A program made the translations under genes and the position numbers. Shown here piece by piece: positions 7,543-16,562 of a stretch of DNA of 64,000 nt. The stretch comes from Crateriforma spongiae (lineage in GTDB: Bacteria; Planctomycetota; Planctomycetia; Pirellulales; Pirellulaceae), in assembly GCF_012290005.1 (NCBI RefSeq), contig NZ_JAAXMS010000004.1, positions 248,001-312,000 on the forward strand, written 5' to 3'. Below the pieces are notes generated by a model. That model worked only from the letters and a program-made list of their open reading frames with translations, did not search any database and was not told the DNA's origin. Position 1 is the first letter of the stretch, and every line of letters begins with the position of its first letter.

Positions 7543-10197
7543 ATGCCCATGAAATCGAACCGAGTCGAAACAGGTGGTCGCCCAGTCGATCGGTGGCGGG
7601 GCAGTGTGACCGCGTCATTGATCTTTTTGGCATGCGGTTGTGTTGCGGCCATTGCGGATGGCCAGTCCAACAACGCACCCAATGTTGTCAATTCCAGGTT
7701 TCCGATTTCCGCCGCGCCAGCGTCCAATCAACGTTTTCAACGCATCCGTCTTCCACGTGCCGCCAACACCGCGTTGGGGTTCAGCGTGGTGGTGACGATC
7801 CCCGAATTCAATGAGGCCGGTTACCTGCCTGTCCACGTGACGCTTCGTTCGCCCCGAGCGTTTCCGGCCGATCGGAGTTTCGTCTTGCGGCTGGAACAAC
7901 AACCCGCCGATGTCATCCCCGCGACGAATTTGGTGCAGATCGACATTCCGATTCGTGTTGCCGAGCGTTCGCAGTTCGTCAACGTCCATCACGCCGTGCC
8001 ACGATACACCTGGAACCGGCCGATGACGGTGACGCTGATGGAATCTGGGATGCCGATTCCTGGTTGTCAGGCGACGCTAACCGGACCGGTCAATGGTCAA
8101 AGCCAGATGATTCGCGAAGCCACCTCGCGGGAACGTTTGGTGCGTCCACTTTGGATCAGCTCTACGGCATCCGCCCCCAATAACCAATGGATCGAATCAT
8201 CGCCCTACGTCATCGATGATCTCGACCCCGATTCGACGCGTGGCCGACTGATGCGTTTGTTGGCGATGCGAAGTCGCATGCCGCTGGATCGATGGGGATG
8301 GACGCGAATCGATGCCGCGATGGCGTTTGCCGACTGGCGAATCTACAACCGGTTTTCCTGTGTCACGCTCAGTGATGCGACCCTGGGCACTTTGGCAAAG
8401 GATCGGATCGACCGAATCACGCCACTTTCCGATTGGGTCCTGTCCGGCGGCGCGTTGGTGGTGCTGGATTCGCCCAGCGTCCAGCAAACTCTTTCGACGC
8501 TTGGGCTGGGCGACGGCCGTGTGGCTGAACGTGATCCGCCGTCGGTCGACTGGACACCGGTCAATGCGGCCAAGTCCGCGGCGCAGCAAATGCTGGAACC
8601 GTCGATCGAAAACTGGGTTCTGTTGACCGATGGATTGCCGCCGCAGGCCGATGCGATGCAGACCGACAGCCAAATGAATCCCGCGTCGTATGGGCAGTAC
8701 ACCGAAACGATCAATCCGATGGTCCCGATGGCGGGATTCGAGGAATTCGGCGGTCGCGCTTTGCCCGTCTTGGACAAACAAGGCCGACGAATCCGTCTGC
8801 CGGCGGACGTGCGCGACGCCGTGATTGCGTTGCAGTCCGATATCGATGCCGACCGCCAGCTTTTCCGTCAATCCGGCGATACAAAGTGGTTTCGTGTCGG
8901 TGCCGGGGAACTGGTCGTGATCCCAGACAAGCGGAGGCCTTATTCCGCAATCGATTTGTCGTGGCCCGTCGTCCAAGCACAATTGGCGACACTGGATCAC
9001 GTTCCGATCGTTCGCCGAGGCGTTGATCCGTTGATCGGCGATCAGCGTTACTTTCGATGGTTGATTCCCGGCGTATCCCAGCCGCCGGTGTACGCGTTCA
9101 TCGGATTCCTGTCGGTCTTCGTCATTTGTGTCGGACCGCTGTCCTATTATTGGACCAGCAAGACGGGGCGTTTGCACTTGATGTATGCGATTGCTCCGGT
9201 GCTTGCGCTTGGAACCACTGGTGCACTGTTGGCGTATGGGGTGATCAGCGACGGGTTCGATGTGACCGCTCGTGCCCGCCAGATTACCGTCGTCGATGGA
9301 GTCACCGGGCATGCCACCCAGCGCGATCGCGTGACGTACTTTGCCGGGATGCAGCCTTCGGATGACCTGAAGTTCCTGGCCAGCGATGAAGTCTATCCGT
9401 ATCGCCAAGGTGGTCAGCGCACAATGCACCAGATCGCCCAAGACTCGTTCCGGAACGTTCCGACTGTGTTGATCGATGACCAATATCAGCATTTCGACAG
9501 TCAATTTTTGCCATCGCGAGATCAACGCCAATTCGTCGCCCAGCGTGTGGTCCGCGATTTGGGAAAACTGTCCTGGGTGCGTCCCCCCGGACCCGAGATT
9601 CGTCCTGTGCTGGAGGTGCTGGAAACTGTTCAGCAGCAGCTTGACCCGATGTCTGATAACAGCAGCGATGAAGGCGAATCACAGCCGGACGTTCAGCCAG
9701 CGGAACCGATGCCGGCCTCACCGCCACCGGTGCTGTCCAACGGGCTTCCCTGGAAGCTGCAGAACTTGGTGATCCGTGGCGACGACAATCGCTATTGGTA
9801 CGTTCCGGTGGTCAAAGCCGGCGAAGAAATCGAACTCCGGCAATTGAAAGATTCCGAAATCGGCAAAGCGTTGGGGATGGTGTTTCGCCAACAGCGTTTA
9901 AGCGGCAGCTATGAAATGGTGGATTGGAGTCGTTCCAGTTCCACTTACGGTCGCACCGCCACTCGGTATCGGGATCTGATTTATGATGTCATCCAGTCGG
10001 GCGTGTTCGGTCGTGCCGATTTGACGCGATATCAAGACGGGGCGTTGGAACGTGAACTGCAAGAACAATTGTTGTTTCAAAGTGCATTGCAACCGAACCA
10101 GTTTGTTGGCCTGGCACCTATCACCCGATCCGCCATCGCATTGGACGACGTGGAGGTGGTTGAAAGCATCCACTTTGTGATGGGGACGTTGCCGTGA
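7543..10197 (+). CDS. Large exported membrane-anchored protein coupled to an ABC ATPase
   Basis: The 884-residue product starts with a charged n-region and hydrophobic h-region (near 18-41), as in a signal peptide. The extracytoplasmic first half includes a segment near 294 (DWVLSGGALVVLDSP) that recalls the GldG/DUF4350-type Rossmann-like domain of ABC-associated proteins. Two membrane helices lie near 517-537 and 546-568, followed by about 310 soluble residues with a Pro/Ser-rich acidic linker. The ATG at 7543 avoids overlap with the preceding gene and gives a normal signal peptide. Its TGA overlaps the GTG start of the ABC ATPase, which implies translational coupling and a shared complex. 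It is not a standard permease, having too few helices. Exact function unknown. Confidence 0.72.
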   Translation: MPMKSNRVETGGRPVDRWRGSVTASLIFLACGCVAAIADGQSNNAPNVVNSRFPISAAPASNQRFQRIRLPRAANTALGFSVVVTIPEFNEAGYLPVHVTLRSPRAFPADRSFVLRLEQQPADVIPATNLVQIDIPIRVAERSQFVNVHHAVPRYTWNRPMTVTLMESGMPIPGCQATLTGPVNGQSQMIREATSRERLVRPLWISSTASAPNNQWIESSPYVIDDLDPDSTRGRLMRLLAMRSRMPLDRWGWTRIDAAMAFADWRIYNRFSCVTLSDATLGTLAKDRIDRITPLSDWVLSGGALVVLDSPSVQQTLSTLGLGDGRVAERDPPSVDWTPVNAAKSAAQQMLEPSIENWVLLTDGLPPQADAMQTDSQMNPASYGQYTETINPMVPMAGFEEFGGRALPVLDKQGRRIRLPADVRDAVIALQSDIDADRQLFRQSGDTKWFRVGAGELVVIPDKRRPYSAIDLSWPVVQAQLATLDHVPIVRRGVDPLIGDQRYFRWLIPGVSQPPVYAFIGFLSVFVICVGPLSYYWTSKTGRLHLMYAIAPVLALGTTGALLAYGVISDGFDVTARARQITVVDGVTGHATQRDRVTYFAGMQPSDDLKFLASDEVYPYRQGGQRTMHQIAQDSFRNVPTVLIDDQYQHFDSQFLPSRDQRQFVAQRVVRDLGKLSWVRPPGPEIRPVLEVLETVQQQLDPMSDNSSDEGESQPDVQPAEPMPASPPPVLSNGLPWKLQNLVIRGDDNRYWYVPVVKAGEEIELRQLKDSEIGKALGMVFRQQRLSGSYEMVDWSRSSSTYGRTATRYRDLIYDVIQSGVFGRADLTRYQDGALERELQEQLLFQSALQPNQFVGLAPITRSAIALDDVEVVESIHFVMGTLP

Positions 10198-11252
10198 ACA
10201 CACCCACGCCAAGTGACGCGTCCGCATCCGCATCGCCAGCGGTCGATGAGGGTCGCCCCAGCATCACGCCAGACGATCGGCCCAGCAATCGAATCGTTCC
10301 CAGCGTTCACACGGGCACCGGACCGTGTATCGAACTGAGGCGACTGCACCGGTTTTTCGGCAAAACCAAAGCGGTCAATGACATCTCATTTTCGGTCGAT
10401 CCGGGCCACGTGTTCGGATACATCGGACCCAACGGCGCCGGAAAAACAACGTCGATGCGGATCCTGGCGACGCTGGATTTGCCCAGCTATGGCGACGCCT
10501 TTGTCGACGGCTTCAGTGTGGTCAACGACCCCGAATATGTCCGTCGTCGGCTGGGGTTCATGCCTGATTCGTTCGGCACCTATCGCGATGTGAACTGTCG
10601 CGAGTACTTGGACTTCTTCGCACGAGCCTATGGGTTGTCCGGCGACGATCGTCTGCGGCGTTTGCGTTGGGTGTTGAACTTCACCGGCACCGAGGGCATG
10701 GCCGAAAAACCCATTCGTGGGCTCAGCAAAGGCATGAAGCAACGTTTGTGTTTGGGGCGTGCCCTGATTCATGATCCGGCAGTTTTGATTTTGGACGAAC
10801 CGGCGGCCGGACTGGACCCGCGAGCACGAATTCAATTACGGCGGATGATTCGTGAATTGGCCGACCGAGGAAAAACGATTCTGATCAGCAGTCACATTTT
10901 GACCGAACTAGCGGAAATCTGTGACACCGTTGGCATCATCGAACAAGGACAATTGTTGGCAACGGGGTCGGTCGAACAGATCCAACACCAACAGGCGTCG
11001 CACCGCGACTTGAAGATTCGAATTTTACAACGTGCCGATCAGGCCGCCCGTTGGTTGGAGCCTTTGGACCAAGTGGATTCCGTGGTGGTCGACGGCGAAT
11101 TAGTGCGTTTTGAATTTCACGGCGACATTCAAGAACAAGCGGATTTGGTAGCCAAGTTGTGCGGTGAGGGTTTCCTGGTCGCCGAGATTGAATCTCATAA
11201 GAAAAGTCTGGAAGACGTCTTTCTGCAAGTCACCGAAGGGTTGGTGCAGTAG
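10194..11252 (+). CDS. ABC transporter ATP-binding protein
   Basis: Cytoplasmic ATPase of 352 residues. After a 45-residue Ser/Ala/Pro-rich N-terminal extension, the domain shows Walker A GPNGAGKTT near 78-86, the signature LSKGMKQRL near 177, Walker B VLILDEPAAGLD near 197-209 and the H-loop ISSHILTE near 232. The C-terminal 100 residues form the extra domain typical of CcmA/NatA-like exporters (COG1131). The GTG start overlaps the stop of the preceding gene as GTGA. No multi-helix permease gene lies next to it in this window, so its membrane partner is either the unusual upstream protein or encoded elsewhere. Substrate unknown. Confidence 0.92.
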   Translation: MNTPTPSDASASASPAVDEGRPSITPDDRPSNRIVPSVHTGTGPCIELRRLHRFFGKTKAVNDISFSVDPGHVFGYIGPNGAGKTTSMRILATLDLPSYGDAFVDGFSVVNDPEYVRRRLGFMPDSFGTYRDVNCREYLDFFARAYGLSGDDRLRRLRWVLNFTGTEGMAEKPIRGLSKGMKQRLCLGRALIHDPAVLILDEPAAGLDPRARIQLRRMIRELADRGKTILISSHILTELAEICDTVGIIEQGQLLATGSVEQIQHQQASHRDLKIRILQRADQAARWLEPLDQVDSVVVDGELVRFEFHGDIQEQADLVAKLCGEGFLVAEIESHKKSLEDVFLQVTEGLVQ

Positions 11253-11760
11253 ACCCACATCCAAACACCGGCAGATTCATGCGAAATAAAGCTGATCGCT
11301 TTGTTTAGGCATGAGTTGCCGAAATCAGGTGCCAAGTGGATTTTGGAAAGTAAAACACAGAGGCACCGAGGGCACAGAGAATCCGTCCGCGTACCTGCTC
11401 TGTGATCTCCGTGCCTCCGTGTTTCAAAAATCCCGCTCACTCCATCCAGGCTCAATTTTTGAAAACAATGGGAGCAGGATTCGATTCCTTTTCTCCAGCA
11501 GACAACGTGTGGGCTTGATGTGATCGATCGTCATGGCCCGGTCGACGATTTGCCCCCACAGGCGGTCGGTGTGACTCGGGTAAACGTGACGAGTGGTCCG
11601 GTTTTGAAATGATCCGCCATTTTGTTCAGTGGCCTGCGAAGTTTCCGAAAAGCGAAAATTGGTGGTCTCGGCAGTCCGGCGGCGCTTCTGTGGGGTTGAA
11701 CACGATAAACTGGACCGGATCGATTTCGTGTTCGCCCTGACCCGGAGCCTCCGATTGTCG
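11253..11760. other. 508-base gene-free region with an inverted repeat
   Basis: The gap lies between the ABC ATPase and the TPR metalloprotease-like gene. Apart from the inverted repeat at 11354-11425, no gene or RNA was recognised. Short open frames here have unlikely composition. The end of the gap overlaps the uncertain start of the next gene, which has in-frame GTG/TTG codons at 11629, 11728 and 11761 and the first ATG only at 11824. Confidence 0.5.
11354..11425. repeat. Inverted repeat of the CACAGAGGCAC type
   Basis: The left arm at 11354-11380 (AACACAGAGGCACCGAGG onward) is nearly complementary to the right arm at 11398-11425 (ending CTCCGTGCCTCCGTGTTT), with a 17-base spacer. Both arms are built from a purine-rich CAGAGGCAC/CACAGAG pattern that is strand-asymmetric. 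Similar elements are widespread in planctomycete and verrucomicrobial intergenic DNA, from general knowledge. It could act as a terminator-like hairpin or be a non-autonomous repeat. Confidence 0.7.
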
Positions 11761-14499
11761 TTGAGTTCTTTTTCGTCCCGAAGCATTGAAACCCGTCCCA
11801 CCACGGCCCGTTGGCGCCACGCCATGGTCGTAACTCTGGCGATTCTGTTGACTCTCGTTTCGTCGACCGACGCCGCGGATCTGGCCACTGCCGAACTGCT
11901 GTACCGCACCGGTGATTTGAAGGGGGCCCAGGAGATTTCCGTTGCGGAAGTCCAGCGTGGCGTGTGGAACGAACGCTGGTCGCGTCTGCTGATGCGATGC
12001 CAGATGGATCGCGGACAGTACGCCCAGGCGGTGCAGACGTACGAAAAAGCGATCTTGCGGTATTCCGGCAGCCTGGTTTTGCGACAACTGGGCATCGACG
12101 CCTATCAGTACACGGGCAACCAGGAGAAAGCCCGACAGGCACAGGCGGCATTCATGGACGTTTTGCGGCGTAGTTCGCGGTACGCCACCGGTGACAATGT
12201 GATCGCAGCCGGTCGGTTCTACGTCCGACGTGGGGAAGACGCCCGATTGATCCTGGAACAGTTTTACGACCGCGTCCGCGATGCCGACCCCAAGTACGTT
12301 GAATCGTATATCGCAACGGCGGAATTGGCGATCACCAAGGGAGACTTCAAAGTCGCCGCTGACACACTGCGTGCGGCCGAGAAGCTTGCCGAATCCGATC
12401 CGCGCATTTACTACCTGTTATCTCGGTCCTTGCAATCGTCCGATCGTGCAGCGGCCGCCGAAGCATTGGAAATGGCACTGTCGATCAACCCACGGCATGT
12501 TGACAGCTTGCTGTTGGATGCCGAACGTTCGATCGATGCCGAACAATTCGATGCAGCGGAGGATCGCATCACCGAGGTCTTGCAGATCAATGTCCATGAG
12601 CCTCGTGCTTGGGCCTTGTTGGCGGTGCTGGCCAATTTGGACGGTCGATACGAAGTCGAAAAGCTGATGCGGGCGGCGGCGCTTTCGACGTGGCCGACCA
12701 ACCCGGAAGTCGATCATTTGATCGGTCGCAAACTTTCGGACAAATACCGCTTTGCCGAGGGCAGTGAGTATCAACGGGCCGCCTTAGCGTTCGACACGGG
12801 GTATGGCCCGGCAAAGTTCCAGCTTGCCCAAGACTTGTTGCGTCTGGGGTTTGACGACGTCGGCTGGGCTTTGGCCGAACAGGTCAACGAATCAGACCCC
12901 TACAACGTGACCGCGTACAACTTGATCAGTCTGTATGATTCGATCAAAGACTTCTCCACTCTGTCAGCGGACAATCTTCACGTCCGCATGGATGCCCGCG
13001 AAGCTGCGGTGTACGGCGGCGACGTTTTGGAGCTATTGACCGAAGCCCAAGCGGTGCTGTGTAAGAAATATGGCGTGACGCTGGATCAGCCGGTCGTTGT
13101 CGAGATCTTTCCCAAGCAGGAGGACTTTGCGATTCGCACCTTCGGGCTTCCGGGCGGAGCCGGGTTCTTGGGCGTTTGTTTCGGCAATGTTGTGACGGCG
13201 AACAGTCCGGCATCACAGGGGGCGACGCCGTCGAATTGGCAAGCCGTTTTGTGGCACGAATTTTGTCACGTCGTGACGTTGAATAAAACCAAAAACCGCA
13301 TGCCGCGTTGGCTTAGCGAAGGCATTTCGGTCTATGAGGAACGTCAGCGGGACCCGTCTTGGAGCGAACAAATCACGCCGACTTACAAGATGATGGTTCG
13401 CGACGGCGAATTGGTTCCGATCAGCCAGTTAAGCGCGGCGTTTTTGGCGCCCAAGTCACCGGTTCATCTGCAGTTCGCGTATTACCAATCGTCACTGGCG
13501 GTGGAATACCTGATGGATCAATACGGTCAAGAGAAAGTGAACGCGGTGTTGGACGATCTCGGCAATGGCCGATCGATGAACGACGCGTTACAGGCCAATT
13601 TGGGATCGCTGGCCAGATTGGACCAGGGGTTTTTGACCTACGCCACATCGGTCGCCGAAGATTTCGGCAAGGGCGTTCAGTGGGATCCCGATGGACCGCC
13701 CGAAGGCGGCGATCCGGATGCGATTGCGGAATGGATGAAGCAACATCCGCAGGATTATCGAAGTCTGCGGTTGCAAGCGGACACCTTGGCCGAGGCCGGC
13801 CAGCGGGATGAAGCAATCGAGATCTATCAACGACTGTTGGATGCCGGTGTTGATCATGGGGATCGTGGCGGCGTGTTGGCTGCGTTGGCGTCGCTGTATC
13901 GCAAAAATGGCGATGTCGAAAAGGAAACCGAAACGCTGCGCCGGCAAGTGTCCAAGAACGATGACCTGTGGCCGGCGCACGCGCGGCTTGCGGAGTTGGC
14001 GGCCGAGCGGAAAGACTGGGAAGAAGTTCATGATCAGGCCCGGCGAATTTTGGCGATCAATCCCCTGATGACCGTGGGGCACACTTGGGCCGATCGGGCG
14101 GCGAAGGAATTGAATCGGCCCGCGGATCGGATCGCTCCGTTGAAAGCCCTGTTGGAACTTGACCCCATCGATCCGGTCGGGCTGCACTATGAACTGGCGA
14201 CGTGCTGGGAACAGTTGGACAATACGGTGGCGGCCAAACGATCGGTCTTGAAAGCGCTGCAAGACGCGCCACGCTTTCGCGATGCTTTGGCGTTGCTGGT
14301 TCGCGTCAGTCGCGCGGATACCGAGGATGCGAATGACGAAGCATCAGCGGATTTCGATGACAGCGGCACCGGCGATACCGACGCGGATGATACGTCCTTG
14401 TCCAATGAAACAGACAAACGTGTCGAATCAGAAACCGGTGGCCCCGGTGGGGGCAGCATCGCCGATGAACCCGAACCCGTCGAAGGAGCCCGGCCATGA
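11761..14499 (+). CDS. Exported TPR protein with zinc-metallopeptidase (peptidase MA/DUF1570-like) domain
   Basis: From the TTG at 11761 the product is 912 residues. A basic n-region leads into a hydrophobic stretch (MVVTLAILLTLVSS) typical of an export signal. TPR-like helices fill residues 40-380. A peptidase domain follows with HEFCH at 499-503 and a downstream WLSEGISVYEE near 517. This is the gluzincin layout, in which the second Glu supplies the third zinc ligand. More TPR repeats (about 660-860) and an acidic Asp/Ser/Glu-rich tail end the protein. The start is uncertain: the first ATG (11824) would leave no positive charge before the hydrophobic core. The stop overlaps the next ATG by four bases, so it is coupled to the DUF4159 gene. 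Target proteins unknown. Confidence 0.83.
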   Translation: MSSFSSRSIETRPTTARWRHAMVVTLAILLTLVSSTDAADLATAELLYRTGDLKGAQEISVAEVQRGVWNERWSRLLMRCQMDRGQYAQAVQTYEKAILRYSGSLVLRQLGIDAYQYTGNQEKARQAQAAFMDVLRRSSRYATGDNVIAAGRFYVRRGEDARLILEQFYDRVRDADPKYVESYIATAELAITKGDFKVAADTLRAAEKLAESDPRIYYLLSRSLQSSDRAAAAEALEMALSINPRHVDSLLLDAERSIDAEQFDAAEDRITEVLQINVHEPRAWALLAVLANLDGRYEVEKLMRAAALSTWPTNPEVDHLIGRKLSDKYRFAEGSEYQRAALAFDTGYGPAKFQLAQDLLRLGFDDVGWALAEQVNESDPYNVTAYNLISLYDSIKDFSTLSADNLHVRMDAREAAVYGGDVLELLTEAQAVLCKKYGVTLDQPVVVEIFPKQEDFAIRTFGLPGGAGFLGVCFGNVVTANSPASQGATPSNWQAVLWHEFCHVVTLNKTKNRMPRWLSEGISVYEERQRDPSWSEQITPTYKMMVRDGELVPISQLSAAFLAPKSPVHLQFAYYQSSLAVEYLMDQYGQEKVNAVLDDLGNGRSMNDALQANLGSLARLDQGFLTYATSVAEDFGKGVQWDPDGPPEGGDPDAIAEWMKQHPQDYRSLRLQADTLAEAGQRDEAIEIYQRLLDAGVDHGDRGGVLAALASLYRKNGDVEKETETLRRQVSKNDDLWPAHARLAELAAERKDWEEVHDQARRILAINPLMTVGHTWADRAAKELNRPADRIAPLKALLELDPIDPVGLHYELATCWEQLDNTVAAKRSVLKALQDAPRFRDALALLVRVSRADTEDANDEASADFDDSGTGDTDADDTSLSNETDKRVESETGGPGGGSIADEPEPVEGARP

Positions 14500-15362
14500 T
14501 GCTGCGACGGCCACGAACGGTTTTCGTTTCCGCGATCTTGCTGGTGATGCTGTCCGCGGTGGCGTTCAGCCAGTCGCGCCGCTGGCGTGGCGGGTACGGC
14601 TATGGCTGGGGCGGTCGCGATTGGCGCGACGCCGGACGTAATGGCGTTCCCGAATGGGAAACCGACGCGGACTTTGAAACGGATTTATTCACGTTTGTGC
14701 GGATCCGATACGAATCGTGGGGCGGTCGCGGCGGTCGATGGGCAACGGACTTCCGCGATAGTGATTTGAATTTCTCACTTCGGCTGCATCAGTTGACTTC
14801 GCTGAAGGTGAACCCCGAGCCAATTGTTCTGGATCTGACCGACGATCGTTTGTTCGACTATCCGTTCATCTACATGATCGAACCGGGCGAATTGTACTTT
14901 CGTGATGATGAGGTCACCGCACTTCGAAAGTACTGCTACAACGGCGGCTTTCTGATGGTGGACGATTTTTGGGGTGATCGTGAATACCAAAACTTGGCTG
15001 AACAGCTGCGACGTGTGTTTCCCGATCGAACGCCCAGCGAAGTGCCGCTGGAACACGAGATCTTTCATAACGTTTACGATTTGAAGGAAAAGCCGCAGGT
15101 ACCCGCGATCGGACAAGCACGGCGCCGTGCCGATGGTTCAATCGAAACGTGGGAACGGTCTTGGAACAACGATACCGAAACGCCCCACTATCGCGCGATC
15201 TACGACGACGCGGGACGCATCATGGTTTTCATTTGTCACAACACGGATTTGGGCGACGGATGGGAACGCGAAGGCGAAGACCCGTGGTACTTCAACGAGT
15301 TTTCCGTCAAGAAGGCTTACCCGTTGGGGATCAACATCGTCACCTATGCGATGACCCACTGA
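14496..15362 (+). CDS. DUF4159 domain-containing exported protein
   Basis: A 288-residue protein with an N-terminal signal (FVSAILLVMLSAVAFSQS) followed by a Gly/Arg/Trp-rich linker. The rest is a DUF4159 domain, which adopts a class-I glutamine-amidotransferase-like fold without known activity. Recognisable blocks are FVRIRYESWGGRGG, PFIYMIEPGELYF and NGGFLMVDDFWGD. An AAGGAGCC-like ribosome-binding site (GAAGGAGCC) precedes the ATG, which overlaps the previous stop as ATGA. In planctomycetes DUF4159 genes typically sit with MoxR ATPase genes, as here. It likely belongs to a MoxR-associated envelope complex. Biochemical role unknown. Confidence 0.87.
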   Translation: MMLRRPRTVFVSAILLVMLSAVAFSQSRRWRGGYGYGWGGRDWRDAGRNGVPEWETDADFETDLFTFVRIRYESWGGRGGRWATDFRDSDLNFSLRLHQLTSLKVNPEPIVLDLTDDRLFDYPFIYMIEPGELYFRDDEVTALRKYCYNGGFLMVDDFWGDREYQNLAEQLRRVFPDRTPSEVPLEHEIFHNVYDLKEKPQVPAIGQARRRADGSIETWERSWNNDTETPHYRAIYDDAGRIMVFICHNTDLGDGWEREGEDPWYFNEFSVKKAYPLGINIVTYAMTH

Positions 15363-15461
15363 ATCCAATCCCATGCCGATCAAGGTGATTCGGCCCATCG
15401 CTGGCGTCGAACCCGCCGGGACGCTTCCCCGCCCCACCATCCTTCAACAAGCAATCCCATC

Positions 15462-16451
15462 ATGATGAACGTCGAAGAAGAAGGCCGCGTCGTACAACAG
15501 TTGCGCGATGGTCGCACGCAGATCGAGGCCGAATTGGCCAAGACGATCGTCGGTCAAAAGGATGTGATCGAACAGTTGTTGATCTGTCTGGTCGCCGGCG
15601 GGCATTGTTTGATCACCGGTGCACCCGGCTTGGCGAAAACGTTGTTGGTGCGCAGTGTCGCCCAAGTCTTTCGGCTGCGGTTCCAGCGGATCCAGTTCAC
15701 GCCCGACCTGATGCCGGCGGACATTACGGGAACGGAAATCTTGGAAGACACCCACGACGGACATCGTCAGATGCAGTTCGTCAAAGGCCCGATCTTTGCC
15801 AACGTGATTCTGGCGGATGAAATCAACCGGACGCCGCCAAAGACACAAGCGGCGTTGTTGGAAGCAATGCAGGAGCATCAGGTCACCGCGGGCGGTCAAA
15901 AATACACGTTGGACGAGCCGTTCTTTGTCTTGGCGACTCAGAACCCAATCGAGATGGAAGGCACGTATCCGTTGCCGGAGGCTCAGTTGGATCGGTTCAT
16001 GTTCAACGTTTTGATCGATTACTTGCCGCCGGCGGACGAATTGGCGGTGGTGCTGCAGACGACCGCTTCAAAGCCGGAGCCGATCGAAGCATTGTTCAGC
16101 GGCGAAGACGTGATCAACTTTCACGAAGCGGTTCGCCGTGTACCGATCGCCGACGAAGTGGCAAAAATGGCGGTGAAACTGGTCGACAGCAGCCGGCCGG
16201 GGCGCGACGGGACGCCGGACTTTGTGAACCAGTATGTCAGCTGGGGCGCGGGCTTGCGGGCCGCACAGACGTTGGTGTTGGGCGGCAAGGCACGCGCGCT
16301 ACTGCGTGGTAACGCACACGTCAGCTTTGACGATATTCGTGCCCTGGCTCAACCAACCCTGCGGCACCGCGTTCTGCTGAGTTATAAAGCGGAAGCGGAA
16401 GGCTTGAGCGTGGAAAATGTGATCGACCAATTGTTGGAACACGTCGGCTAA
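15462..16451 (+). CDS. MoxR-family AAA+ ATPase
   Basis: A cytoplasmic 329-residue ATPase of usual MoxR length. Walker A GAPGLAKT is near residue 53, Walker B VILADEINR near 115-123, and the family block ATQNPIEMEGTYPLPEAQLDRF follows, with sensor and arginine-finger regions after it. MoxR proteins act as chaperones that mature or insert partner complexes, often with von Willebrand factor A or DUF58 proteins. None is adjacent downstream: the next gene is convergent. The upstream DUF4159 and metalloprotease-like genes (99 bases away) are the probable partners. Two ATG codons in tandem open the frame, and either may be used. Confidence 0.93.
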   Translation: MMNVEEEGRVVQQLRDGRTQIEAELAKTIVGQKDVIEQLLICLVAGGHCLITGAPGLAKTLLVRSVAQVFRLRFQRIQFTPDLMPADITGTEILEDTHDGHRQMQFVKGPIFANVILADEINRTPPKTQAALLEAMQEHQVTAGGQKYTLDEPFFVLATQNPIEMEGTYPLPEAQLDRFMFNVLIDYLPPADELAVVLQTTASKPEPIEALFSGEDVINFHEAVRRVPIADEVAKMAVKLVDSSRPGRDGTPDFVNQYVSWGAGLRAAQTLVLGGKARALLRGNAHVSFDDIRALAQPTLRHRVLLSYKAEAEGLSVENVIDQLLEHVG

Positions 16452-16466
16452 GCGGTTTTTACCATC

Positions 16467-16557
16467 GTCGCCTTTCGCTCCGCGAAAGTTGCGTTCCATG
16501 CCCTCCGCTACTTTCGCGGAGCGAAAGGCGACAATTTGTTTCGCGGAGCGAAAGACG
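16467..16557. repeat. Three copies of the CTTTCGC-GGA-GCGAAAG repeat, two as a perfect 23-bp inverted repeat
   Basis: Arm 16467-16489 (GTCGCCTTTCGCTCCGCGAA and AGT) is the exact reverse complement of 16510-16532, with a 20-base spacer. A third shorter copy lies at 16539-16557. Each copy contains its own 7-bp palindrome with a 3-base loop. The element sits between the convergent ends of the MoxR gene and the PQQ-propeller gene, so it may serve as a bidirectional terminator. The same family recurs at about 35.0, 35.1, 37.9 and 40.0 kb. Confidence 0.85.
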
Positions 16558-16562
16558 GCTTT

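Noticed and set aside
8197-9531. 444-residue minus-strand open frame under the exported protein gene
   Set aside because: Antisense shadow with His/Arg-rich composition and no domain.
11470-11500. tRNA-like GGATTCGATTCC segment
   Set aside because: No complete cloverleaf on either strand; the rest of the gap does not supply acceptor complementarity.
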